From a virus: a stretch of 64,000 bases of DNA. Shown piece by piece: positions 17,605 through 24,177 of the stretch. The notes below the pieces were generated by a model, which was not told the DNA's origin, made no database searches, and was given only the letters and a program-made list of their open reading frames with translations. Each line of letters opens with the position of its first letter. Position 1 is the first letter of the stretch. The translations under genes were made by a program, and so were the position numbers. The DNA is taken from positions 1-64,000 of the IMG/VR virus record IMGVR_UViG_3300009788_000006. One strand, 5' to 3'.

Positions 17605-17856
17605 CTACGGCCCCGACAGATTAGACAATGCCGTAGCCAGCGCCTGCGCCTTGGCCTTGAGCTGCTGGCCTGGTACGCCGCGGAGCTTCGTCACTAGCGT
17701 GTCGATCAGCGTCAAGTTGATCTCGAAGCCAGCAGCCAACCCGCCAGGCGGCAGAGTTGTGTCGGACAGGAATTCCAGATCCGCGACGGTAGCCGTGACC
17801 GCGATTTCGGCGAGCTGTTCGGCGCCAGCGGGGATGCCCTGGGTGATCTTGATCAT
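17605..17856 (-). CDS. Short protein at the end of the minus-strand late operon
   Basis: 83 residues from ATG 17856, preceded by GGAG eight bases upstream; an in-frame upstream ATG at 18006 is rejected because it overlaps the preceding gene. Mixed alpha/beta, ends in a helix (QQLKAKAQALATALSNL). Not recognised. It converges with the tape measure gene with four bases between the stops; no strong terminator is visible there. ATGA overlap with the upstream gene. Confidence 0.6.
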   Translation of the reverse strand: MIKITQGIPAGAEQLAEIAVTATVADLEFLSDTTLPPGGLAAGFEINLTLIDTLVTKLRGVPGQQLKAKAQALATALSNLSGP

Positions 17857-18059
17857 GATTCGCTCTCCGTTTCTTCCCGTCGCCGGACTCTTGGCGGGTG
17901 GCCTTGTTGATATTCGATGTAGAGGGAGGCTTCGGCGGGGTCTTCTCCTGGAAGCAGCTTGGCTTCGACCTCCGCGCCGAGCCGCTCTATTTCTGTAGCG
18001 CACCATTCATGAAAAAGGTCCATGATGTACGCGCCGGCGGTTGCTTCAGGGGTTTGCAT
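17853..18059 (-). CDS. Short acidic protein, unknown
   Basis: 68 residues: a helical N-terminal half (YIMDLFHEWCATEIERLGAEVEAKLL) and a charged tail rich in Arg and Glu. Shares one base with the large adhesin gene upstream and four with the gene downstream. No motif recognised. By context a small tail or adhesin assembly factor is possible. Confidence 0.5.
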   Translation of the reverse strand: MQTPEATAGAYIMDLFHEWCATEIERLGAEVEAKLLPGEDPAEASLYIEYQQGHPPRVRRREETESES

Positions 18060-20209
18060 CAGGATTCTTCGTCGATTGCGATCCGGTAGGCCACGCGATA
18101 CTCATCGCCCGCCACCTTGGCGAACATATCGCGGCCAGTCTCAGACGGGCTCAACCGGCCGTGGATGACCGCCAGCTTCTGTCCAACGATATCGTTCGTT
18201 TTCGAGCCGACCACCACCACTTCAGCGCGACGGGCAGCAAGAGCAAGGACGCGGGCGGCCTCTTGCAACGTCAGCCAGACCGTGAAGCTCAGCTGGCGCC
18301 GCGGGTTCCGCCCCGTTCCTGGCTGGACATCTACGTGGCCCATATCTCGCCCCATCGGGCCGCGGGATCCAGAGACACCCTCGAAGAGGCGCGCCGAGCG
18401 CACGGCGATGAAGCCGTCGGCGGTGGCCGGGTCCCATACCCGGATCTTGAGCTCGTTGACATCGGCGGCGGTGTCATAAGGCACCACCACCTTCTGCCCG
18501 TAGAGCTCCGGCAGAGCCTCGAGCCGGGTCTGGCTGTTGGGGACTTCCTGGTCTGTCAAAAACGTCGAGTCCGTGACTGTGAGGTTGAGCGCCTCGGCGC
18601 CGTGGTCAAGGACTCCGTCTGTGGCATCGGATAGGGTATAAGCGAGACGGATACGTGGGTCGAACTCGTTGGACAGCGGCGCGCCGCTGCATAGCGTTTG
18701 CGCCTCGGCCGTGGTGAGGATGCCGCCGACTACGACGACAGGCCCCATGATGTCTACCCGCGCCTCGTTGAAGTTCGGGCTCTGCGCTCCTAGTAGCAGC
18801 TTGGCGACGGCACTTGCGGCAAATGCCGACAACCCTGTTGCTGTAGCCTCCAGGGTGGTACCGGAGTAGAGTTTTAGCTCGCTATTGCGCTCGTCGATTG
18901 TGATCAGGATCGGGCCGTGCCAGGACCCATCAGCGAAAGTAGAGGTCGAGTTCGCTGTTTTTTGCGTAGATCCGCGTGTTGTGGAGATCTGAAGCTTCCC
19001 TGTTGAGAGTATGGTCAGTGCTATGTCGCGAGTGGCGAACACCGGACCCCAAAGCGCCAACATAGCGCTCTGGGGTGTGGGCGGGAATCGGACGCCACCA
19101 AAGACCATCGAGCAATTTTCCAGGATGTCGGCGGTAGCCGCGGTTACGGCATCTGCGTTTGACCCCTCACCGCCGAAGCTGAGCGCCGTTCGGCGTGCCA
19201 TCGGCCCGAAGACGGGCTCTTCCCACCTTAGCGGGGCGAACGGGTTTCTCCGCTCTACCCAGGCGTTCGGTGCCGTACCGGCGTGATTCCCCGCTGCGTC
19301 AGTCAACGTGGTGGTGCCGGAATCGGCAGCCAGCATTTGCCAGCTCATTTGCAGCCCGTCGAACGGGTGGGCGTCGTGCATATCGTCGATGATGGCGTCG
19401 AGCTCGGCCGCCGTCAACTCGGCGGTCACGAAGAATTGCGGGCCGACTTCCAACGCGGTGTAGGTCGGCGACGTTGCGTTATCGTTTCCGATAGTGATCG
19501 TCTCGGTCGATGTCGAGACGTGCGCCGGGATCGTAGCCGAACCCTCGGACGCGAAGTTGCCGCCAGCGACCCGCACGTACAGATTGCCCGTCGTCGAGCC
19601 GTCACAGGTGATGGCCACAGCGAAGATTTGGCCATGGTCGACGCGGGTGGTGCCGGTAATCGTGGTTGCGGCCGCTCCGTTGTAGCGGTGAAAATTCCCC
19701 GTAACCAAGCCGGTGGCGGTGGCGATGCCGATGTACCAGTCCACCGTCGTATTCGCGAATCCGTCGGTGGCGCCAGAGCCGAACCAGGCCAGGAGTGGAA
19801 TCGCCGAGAGCTTAATCTGGGGACGATAGCGGAAGATGCCGAGGTAGGAAAATGCTGCCGAGGTCGTCAAGTCCGCTGAGCTGACGATATCCGTCGACGA
19901 GCCGTCGAGAAAAACCACATTAAGTTCGGCCGGCGCCCCCGCGTCGCAAGTCAGGACCGTCTCACGGGCAGCATTGGCGAAGTCAACCACCGCGCCCCGG
20001 GCGTTGCGGGCGGCTGAGCTCGTGTTCTTTCTCAGGGCTTGGGTGTTCGCCGCGGCCGCGTCGTTTGTCCGCCAGCCGGCGCCGACTAGGTTGTCAAGCT
20101 CAGTGGCCTCGAAGGTTGCGAGCTCGTCCACCGCTTCCTCGGCGGAGTTCTTATGCCAGGTGCCGCCGGTGTCGTCGGGGTGGGGGCGGTAGAGGAGCTG
20201 CCAGGTCAT
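18059..20209 (-). CDS. Large tail/adhesin protein with two LamG-like domains
   Basis: 716 residues from ATG 20209, overlapping the upstream stop as ATGA. Two long beta-rich repeats (about residues 90-300 and 335-560) each contain features of concanavalin/LamG folds: ITCDGSTTGNLYVRVAGG followed by SSTETITIGND-like strands, and GSWHGPILITIDERNSELKLYSGTTLEAT followed by AKLLLGAQSPNFNEARVDIMG. The C-terminal 150 residues form a separate domain (DVNELKIRVWDPATADGFIAVRSA...). It is the first large gene after the tape measure and the best candidate for receptor or glycan binding at the tail tip. The target is unknown. Confidence 0.65.
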   Translation of the reverse strand: MTWQLLYRPHPDDTGGTWHKNSAEEAVDELATFEATELDNLVGAGWRTNDAAAANTQALRKNTSSAARNARGAVVDFANAARETVLTCDAGAPAELNVVFLDGSSTDIVSSADLTTSAAFSYLGIFRYRPQIKLSAIPLLAWFGSGATDGFANTTVDWYIGIATATGLVTGNFHRYNGAAATTITGTTRVDHGQIFAVAITCDGSTTGNLYVRVAGGNFASEGSATIPAHVSTSTETITIGNDNATSPTYTALEVGPQFFVTAELTAAELDAIIDDMHDAHPFDGLQMSWQMLAADSGTTTLTDAAGNHAGTAPNAWVERRNPFAPLRWEEPVFGPMARRTALSFGGEGSNADAVTAATADILENCSMVFGGVRFPPTPQSAMLALWGPVFATRDIALTILSTGKLQISTTRGSTQKTANSTSTFADGSWHGPILITIDERNSELKLYSGTTLEATATGLSAFAASAVAKLLLGAQSPNFNEARVDIMGPVVVVGGILTTAEAQTLCSGAPLSNEFDPRIRLAYTLSDATDGVLDHGAEALNLTVTDSTFLTDQEVPNSQTRLEALPELYGQKVVVPYDTAADVNELKIRVWDPATADGFIAVRSARLFEGVSGSRGPMGRDMGHVDVQPGTGRNPRRQLSFTVWLTLQEAARVLALAARRAEVVVVGSKTNDIVGQKLAVIHGRLSPSETGRDMFAKVAGDEYRVAYRIAIDEES

Positions 20210-20334
20210 GAGCTCGCCTCCGACTGCACCAACTGAAGTGCGACTATGTGCGCCGCAACAAGCCAGAGCGAGGGCGCTATACACGCCATGATCACGATGC
20301 CGAGCAGTCGGTCGTCGAGGTCGTCATCTCTCAT
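20206..20334 (-). CDS. 42-residue membrane protein
   Basis: Starts MRDDDLDDRLLGIVIMACIA: acidic N-terminus, then one transmembrane segment (LLGIVIMACIAPSLWLVAAHIVALQLV). ATGA overlaps join it to both the adhesin gene downstream and the gene upstream, which supports it being real despite its size. Function unknown; single-pass proteins of this kind occur in phage tail/lysis clusters. Confidence 0.55.
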   Translation of the reverse strand: MRDDDLDDRLLGIVIMACIAPSLWLVAAHIVALQLVQSEASS

Positions 20335-20546
20335 GGCTCAACCCTGTCTGCCGGGACACCGTCGATTGTCAAGACACCGCTTTGCGAGTCAAAGGCCAGG
20401 TGATGAGATGCGCCGTCGTCGGCGCGCATGAAGAACGCAACGCCGTTGCAGACAATCTCAAGGCCGCGGTCCGTCCACTTAGCATCCATGCTGTAATCGT
20501 CTCCGGAGATTGTGACATCGACGATGTTGGGATTGAGGTGGGCCAC
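20331..20546 (-). CDS. Small beta-rich hypothetical protein
   Basis: 71 residues from GTG 20546, preceded by GGGGGA about six bases upstream and starting 14 bases after the previous stop; longer in-frame extensions overlap that gene. Sequence reads as one compact beta domain (VDVTISGDDYSMDAKWTDRGLEIVCNGVAFFM). ATGA overlap with the downstream membrane gene. Not recognised. Confidence 0.55.
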   Translation of the reverse strand: MAHLNPNIVDVTISGDDYSMDAKWTDRGLEIVCNGVAFFMRADDGASHHLAFDSQSGVLTIDGVPADRVEP

Positions 20547-20559
20547 TGGAGTTCCCCCG

Positions 20560-20841
20560 TCAGGCTCCGACTTTCTCAAGGCGCCGAGCTGCTGCCCCCA
20601 GCTCAAGGACGTCTGCCTCAGACGGCTCTTGACTCGGCGCGGCGTCATAGATCTCGCGCGCTCGCGCAAGGATCTCCGGAAGCTCATCGCAGACCTTGGG
20701 CATGTCTATTTCGAGCGTCCGGCCGCGCTGATCCGCCTTCGCGGACCCACCCATCACCATGCTCCTGGCCTCTTTTATGCAGTCAATCCACAGGTCATTG
20801 CTGACTTGTTCTATCTTCGACACTAGTCCCACTTCGTCCAT
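20560..20841 (-). CDS. Small helical hypothetical protein
   Basis: 93 residues, mostly helical and acidic (CDELPEILARAREIYDAAPSQEPSEADVLELGAAARRLEKV). ATG 20841 is preceded by a strong AAGGAGG, so it can initiate on its own although the upstream gene ends 47 bases inside it. No motif. Unknown function. Confidence 0.6.
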   Translation of the reverse strand: MDEVGLVSKIEQVSNDLWIDCIKEARSMVMGGSAKADQRGRTLEIDMPKVCDELPEILARAREIYDAAPSQEPSEADVLELGAAARRLEKVGA

Positions 20842-21055
20842 CTGACTTCCTCCTTATCTCTGACAACGGCGGGCCGGCGGCACGACGCTTATTTTGAGAG
20901 CAGATCCAGCACGAACACCAGCGACGGACCCCGGCCATAATTCCGACCGTTCTGGGGTTCGCCTCGATCTCCCAGAGCTGACACAGTCTCCGGGCTCGTT
21001 GCTTCGCCCTGTGCCCCTGTTGCCTCTTGTAGGCTAAGCCTCTGCTGGAACTCAC
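20795..21055 (-). CDS. Short basic protein with a CSCWIC motif
   Basis: 86 residues from GTG 21055, overlapping the upstream stop as GTGA. The core ANPRTVGIMAGVRRWCSCWICSQNKRRAAGPPLSEIRRKSD matches a short bacterial and phage family whose conserved part reads 'NPRxxGxxxxTPxxCSCxMCGNxRRxxGxxT' (from memory); no function is assigned. The Cys cluster may bind zinc. The 3' end overlaps the next gene by 47 bases, which is long. Confidence 0.6.
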   Translation of the reverse strand: MSSSRGLAYKRQQGHRAKQRARRLCQLWEIEANPRTVGIMAGVRRWCSCWICSQNKRRAAGPPLSEIRRKSDGRSGTSVEDRTSQQ

Positions 21056-21276
21056 GGCGCCACCGCCTCTCCCATCATCCGGCGAGCGGCACGCTCTGCG
21101 GTCGACTTCCGTCGGTACGCGCCAAGCCACCAGCCAGGGGAGCCAGGATCGAAGACCGGGTAAAGATCGTCCCCCGACTCGTCGGACTGGTCTCCGGCTA
21201 CGATGACCGGGGCAGCAAGGACGCGGCGGCGCCATTCAGCATAGCCGGGGCTGCTGAGTTCAGTCCTCGCGCTCAT
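21052..21276 (-). CDS. Small hypothetical protein, aromatic-rich
   Basis: 74 residues; ATG 21276 has GGAGAG at a good distance. Contains a DLYPVFDPGSPGWWLGAYRRKSTAERAARRMMGEA segment: strand, turn, then a helix that ends the protein. GTGA overlap downstream, 17-base overlap upstream. Not recognised. Confidence 0.55.
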   Translation of the reverse strand: MSARTELSSPGYAEWRRRVLAAPVIVAGDQSDESGDDLYPVFDPGSPGWWLGAYRRKSTAERAARRMMGEAVAP

Positions 21277-21520
21277 TGGACTCTCCGGCCTCGGACTCGG
21301 GGCAGCGGGTGGTGATCGATGATTTTTGCTCAGTCGTCTCTGACCCCGTTAGGGTCGCTGGCCACCCCAGTTCAGTGCCGCCGATGCTAAGCATTTTCTC
21401 GGGCCAGCCGGGAACTCCGGGAGTACGCGGCGACGTGTTCATTAGCGGCTCTAGTGAGCTGTCGGGCGCTTTGATGCCATCCTTGCGGAGCCTCTCTATG
21501 AGGCGCGGTTTACCATTCAT
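21260..21520 (-). CDS. Hypothetical protein, probably mostly disordered
   Basis: 86 residues from ATG 21520. The N-terminus is basic and helical (GKPRLIERLRKDGIKAP); the middle has Pro-Gly-Trp turns; the end is rich in Ser, Thr and Glu. Overlaps the gene before it by 11 bases. No family seen. Kept because it continues the chain of overlapping genes in one direction. Confidence 0.45.
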   Translation of the reverse strand: MNGKPRLIERLRKDGIKAPDSSLEPLMNTSPRTPGVPGWPEKMLSIGGTELGWPATLTGSETTEQKSSITTRCPESEAGESNERED

Positions 21521-21908
21521 AGAGCGGCCTCGCATTTCGCCGAGAAGACATGAATGCGTCGTATTCAAGAATCGCCGGCTCGCGGTTACTGGGCCGTTTC
21601 GCCCACTTCTTGCGGATTCTTCGTCGCTTGGACCGCGGGAAGCGGTTCTGGATCGTGACGGCATGGCTGACGTAGACTTTAGCGCCTAGAAATCCAGCAA
21701 GCTCTAAGCGGTGCGCAACGGCCGGGTGAGCGAAGTAGGTTCTCGGCGGGTCTGGGATCAATCGAAAGCGGACGGTACCGGAGGCCAGCCCGGCGAGATA
21801 GTCAACAGACTCGGCTGGCGAAGGCGTTGCGCACGACGCACTTTGCATCCATGGGCTGACATCTTTGCCGTCGATAGTGAGGCCAGTGATGGGGGCGATG
21901 ATGCTCAC
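21510..21908 (-). CDS. Hypothetical protein, basic C-terminus
   Basis: 132 residues from GTG 21908, with GGGAGA six bases upstream and GTGA overlap with the upstream stop. The first half is beta-rich (APITGLTIDGKDVSPW, GTVRFRLIPDPP), the second half basic (RFPRSKRRRIRKKWAKRPSN). Not recognised. The domain plan could fit a minor tail protein (inference). Confidence 0.5.
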   Translation of the reverse strand: MSIIAPITGLTIDGKDVSPWMQSASCATPSPAESVDYLAGLASGTVRFRLIPDPPRTYFAHPAVAHRLELAGFLGAKVYVSHAVTIQNRFPRSKRRRIRKKWAKRPSNREPAILEYDAFMSSRRNARPLYEW

Positions 21909-22024
21909 GGCAACATCTCCCAGAGGAATACGGCGAGTATAGCCAAGGCTAACAGGTCGTGCGGCTCCCAGATAAGGTCGCTCCACCGCTTGCCGATCTC
22001 GGGGGCTCCAGGGCGAACTCTCAT
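21905..22024 (-). CDS. 39-residue membrane protein
   Basis: Starts MRVRPGAPEIGKRW; residues 23-37 form one hydrophobic segment (LLALAILAVFLWEML). ATGA and GTGA overlaps link it to both neighbours. Similar in plan to the 42-residue membrane protein at 20206. Function unknown. Confidence 0.5.
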   Translation of the reverse strand: MRVRPGAPEIGKRWSDLIWEPHDLLALAILAVFLWEMLP

Positions 22025-22461
22025 GGCGCCTCCGATCGTTCGACAAGCACCCGTAGGCCGTCCTCACTACCGTCCTCAAGCTTCCAGGACTCGAAGTCGG
22101 CGAAGATCTCAGGGTCACTGAGGTCGACGCGATGCGTAAGCTTGAGCACCCACCCTGGCAGAGAAGGAAGGTGATGGGCTGTCAGCCCGGGGGTGGAGAT
22201 GCTGACAGCGCCGGCGGCCGCCGCCCTAGCCATCAACTCCGCCGGCCCCCATCCGAACCCCGCCGCGATCGCCATCCCTTGCGCGTGGCTCCATTGCCGG
22301 GCCTTGCCGGGGTCGAGAAGCCGCGGCAGGACCCGCTTGTCGAGCCGGGTGCGGCGCTGGAACTCGTCAATCCCGTGCTCAGCCACCAGCTCGGCGGCTA
22401 GGGCCGAGAGCAGCCGGTGGAGCTCCAGGCGGTACGCGCTGACTTTCTCTCCGTGGCTCAT
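22021..22461 (-). CDS. Helix-turn-helix-like protein
   Basis: 146 residues. Residues 15-80 look like a regulator-type helical domain (LLSALAAELVAEHGIDEFQRRTRLDKRVLPRLLDPGKARQWSHAQGMAIAAGFGWGPAELM) with XRE-like spacing but no perfect signature. The C-terminal part is unlike any family I know. A DNA-binding role in a late operon would be unusual. Start ATG 22461; ATGA overlap with the downstream gene. Confidence 0.5.
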   Translation of the reverse strand: MSHGEKVSAYRLELHRLLSALAAELVAEHGIDEFQRRTRLDKRVLPRLLDPGKARQWSHAQGMAIAAGFGWGPAELMARAAAAGAVSISTPGLTAHHLPSLPGWVLKLTHRVDLSDPEIFADFESWKLEDGSEDGLRVLVERSEAP

Positions 22462-22476
22462 GTGGGGATGATACCA

Positions 22477-23115
22477 TTATCGGCCGCGTCCTGTCTTGAG
22501 ACTTTGCTCCACAGAGTCCAAGGACCGCTCAAGATCTTCAATCTTGTCGGCGAACGTCCCCCGCTGACGACGCTCCTCGCAGAGCATCAACACTGCCGCG
22601 GCCAAGCTGCGCTCACGAGCTGTGGCGGTCGGGTCAAACTGCGCTTCCCGGCCGAAGGTTTCCGCTAGCTCGGCAGTCTGGTCGAAGTCGAGCGCCCCGC
22701 AGTCACCACCGTCGATCACGTGAGTATGGTGTGTCCGGATCGGGGATCGGTCCATCGGAGCGCCCGAAGTCTCAACATCTGGAGGCGGCGCATCTTTGGT
22801 TTTCAAGCTCCTGCCAATAGGACTCGTAAGCCTCTCGATGATCGCCAGCAGTTCGCTGGTCTCGGCTGATGCACCAACGAAGGCGGTTTTACAGGCGAGA
22901 TTTTCCTCTTCGGTCAGCTGAGCTCGATCATCGTCGTCGCACGGATCTACAGACCACAGCCTTGGGTAGCCGTCGCTTTTGAATCTCCCCATCGGCTCAC
23001 CGGCTTGGAAAGCAGCGTCTCGGGCATCGTAGGCCGCAACGATCACAGAACAAGGCTTTGCATCTACGCTGCGCTTGACGTGCCACTCGACGAGGTATCT
23101 CCTAGCAGCATTCAT
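22477..23115 (-). CDS. Hypothetical protein, 212 residues
   Basis: Begins with a strand-helix unit (RRYLVEWHVKRSVDAKPCSVIVAAYDARDAAFQ) as in small alpha/beta proteins, then a long acidic linker, then a helical C-terminus (ERSLAAAVLMLCEERRQRGTFADKIEDLERSLDSVEQSL) that could form a coiled coil. Start ATG 23115 overlaps the upstream stop as ATGA. Function unknown. Confidence 0.55.
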   Translation of the reverse strand: MNAARRYLVEWHVKRSVDAKPCSVIVAAYDARDAAFQAGEPMGRFKSDGYPRLWSVDPCDDDDRAQLTEEENLACKTAFVGASAETSELLAIIERLTSPIGRSLKTKDAPPPDVETSGAPMDRSPIRTHHTHVIDGGDCGALDFDQTAELAETFGREAQFDPTATARERSLAAAVLMLCEERRQRGTFADKIEDLERSLDSVEQSLKTGRGR

Positions 23116-23345
23116 TCCAGCGTCTCCGCAATCGCCGCCGCCGTCTCGTCGTCGATCACTCCATCATCGCGCAACCGCACCAACTCGCGGAGCATGTCGG
23201 CCTTCGCAAGCAATAGGCCCAGGTCCGGTCCTTCGTCGTGCGTCGGGAAGATCCTGACTAGAAGCCACGCCACAGCGAAGGCGCCAACGATCAGAACGAC
23301 TATCGCCACCTCGCTGACGGCAACCACTTTCCACAGGTCAGCCAT
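23112..23345 (-). CDS. Single-pass membrane protein with a SHOCT-like C-terminus
   Basis: 77 residues. Residues 7-32 form a transmembrane segment (VAVSEVAIVVLIVGAFAVAWLLVRIF). The C-terminus (ADMLRELVRLRDDGVIDDETAAAIAETL) resembles the short helical SHOCT motif 'LxxLxxLxdxGxIteeEFxxxKxxLL' found at the ends of many membrane proteins. Linked by ATGA to the next gene. A lysis- or envelope-related role is possible but not shown. Confidence 0.55.
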   Translation of the reverse strand: MADLWKVVAVSEVAIVVLIVGAFAVAWLLVRIFPTHDEGPDLGLLLAKADMLRELVRLRDDGVIDDETAAAIAETLE

Positions 23346-23363
23346 CCCGCCTCTCTCTATCCT

Positions 23364-23684
23364 TCATTTCCCCCTCCTTCGCATCGCCAGCCTTCGCTCT
23401 CGTCCGAAGCTCCGCAGCCTCATGTGCTCCAGATAGGCGTCATCCACCGCCCCTATCGGCCACGTCAGGGCAGCCCAGAATAGCAGAGCGCGAAGCTTGA
23501 TTTGGAGCTTGGCCCGCTGCCACCATGACAGCTTCGGGACGTAGAGCTCTAGGGAGAAGGTTGCGGGCGACGTGACCCCGGCAGAATCTACAACCAGGCG
23601 AACCCACTGCGGCGGAGGAGCGTTGGTTGGTGAACCCGGCGCGGCCGGCGTAACTATCGTTCGGGTCACGGTTCGGGAGGTCAC
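23364..23684 (-). CDS. Hypothetical protein with a hydrophobic segment
   Basis: 106 residues: flexible Thr/Pro-rich N-terminus, a short beta part (WVRLVVDSAGVTSPATFSLELYVP), a hydrophobic stretch near residues 64-80 (LRALLFWAALTWPIGAV) and a basic tail ending RRLAMRRRGK. Could be a peripheral or single-pass membrane protein. Not recognised. Four-base overlap with the upstream gene. Confidence 0.5.
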   Translation of the reverse strand: MTSRTVTRTIVTPAAPGSPTNAPPPQWVRLVVDSAGVTSPATFSLELYVPKLSWWQRAKLQIKLRALLFWAALTWPIGAVDDAYLEHMRLRSFGRERRLAMRRRGK

Positions 23685-23881
23685 TGCCGCGCCCCCTTGC
23701 GGATCTTAGCGGGTTGCCAGAATACGCAATCGCGGACACCTGGGATCGAGGTCCCTCTCGCCTCTACAGCCTCATCGCTGACACACCACCAGCTCACCGC
23801 CGCCTGTAGATGGCAACAGTCCGCGCAACAGCGGCGACCAGCGTCGGGGTTCTCTCCGCAAGAGAGTACGTTCTCAATCAT
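23681..23881 (-). CDS. Cys-rich small phage protein
   Basis: 66 residues from ATG 23881. CGENPDAGRRCCADCCHLQ, then SWWCVSDEAVEARGTSIPGVRDCVFWQPA, resembles a recurrent small phage protein type ('CxxCxHFxP...WCxNPEAVAARGTxIPGVxGCPYWEP'). The spacing of Cys suggests zinc or disulfide clusters. A 16-codon GTG reading frame (23878-23928) overlaps both neighbours by four bases and may be a translational link. Function unknown. Confidence 0.55.
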   Translation of the reverse strand: MIENVLSCGENPDAGRRCCADCCHLQAAVSWWCVSDEAVEARGTSIPGVRDCVFWQPAKIRKGARQ

Positions 23882-23924
23882 GGCGGCGCGTCCGTCAGGG
23901 GCTGCATTATGTCTCGAAGGTCGG

Positions 23925-24044
23925 TCACTGCCACTCCCCCGTGTCACCGTTCGCCTCATCTGCACCAAGGCCGTTCGCGGCAGCCGCCTTCATCATTTCC
24001 ATGATGTCTCCAGAGGCAATCGCTCTCTCGGTTTGCCTGATCAA
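23925..24044 (-). pseudogene. 3' part of a small gene in a shifted frame
   Basis: From TTG 24044 the frame reads IRQTERAIASGDIMEMMK and on to a stop at 23925, a sensible acidic helical protein end. It continues the gene at 23956-24177 after a +1 frame change near 24058-24062 (DVDK followed by AITKGLIRQTE). Either the TTG starts a separate 39-residue protein, or the two halves are one gene carrying an extra base or a programmed shift. The stop overlaps the next GTG as GTGA. Confidence 0.4.
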
Positions 24045-24177
24045 CCCCTTGGTGATCGCCTTTGTCTACGTCTAGGCCAGCACCAGACCCCGGCAAAATC
24101 TTTGCCGTCTCTTCTATCTCGCGGATGAACTGACGCGATTCCTCGTTGGCTTTCAGAAGCCCTTCGACAAGATTCAT
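23956..24177 (-). CDS. Small helical protein, possibly the first half of a frameshifted gene
   Basis: 73 residues from ATG 24177, overlapping the lipoprotein stop as ATGA. Residues 1-40 (NLVEGLLKANEESRQFIREIEETAKILPGSGAGLDVDK) look normal; after that the in-frame sequence turns into unlikely residues (ESDCLWRHHGNDEGGCRERPWCR), while the +1 frame looks protein-like. See the shifted 3' part. Not recognised. Confidence 0.45.
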   Translation of the reverse strand: MNLVEGLLKANEESRQFIREIEETAKILPGSGAGLDVDKGDHQGVDQANRESDCLWRHHGNDEGGCRERPWCR

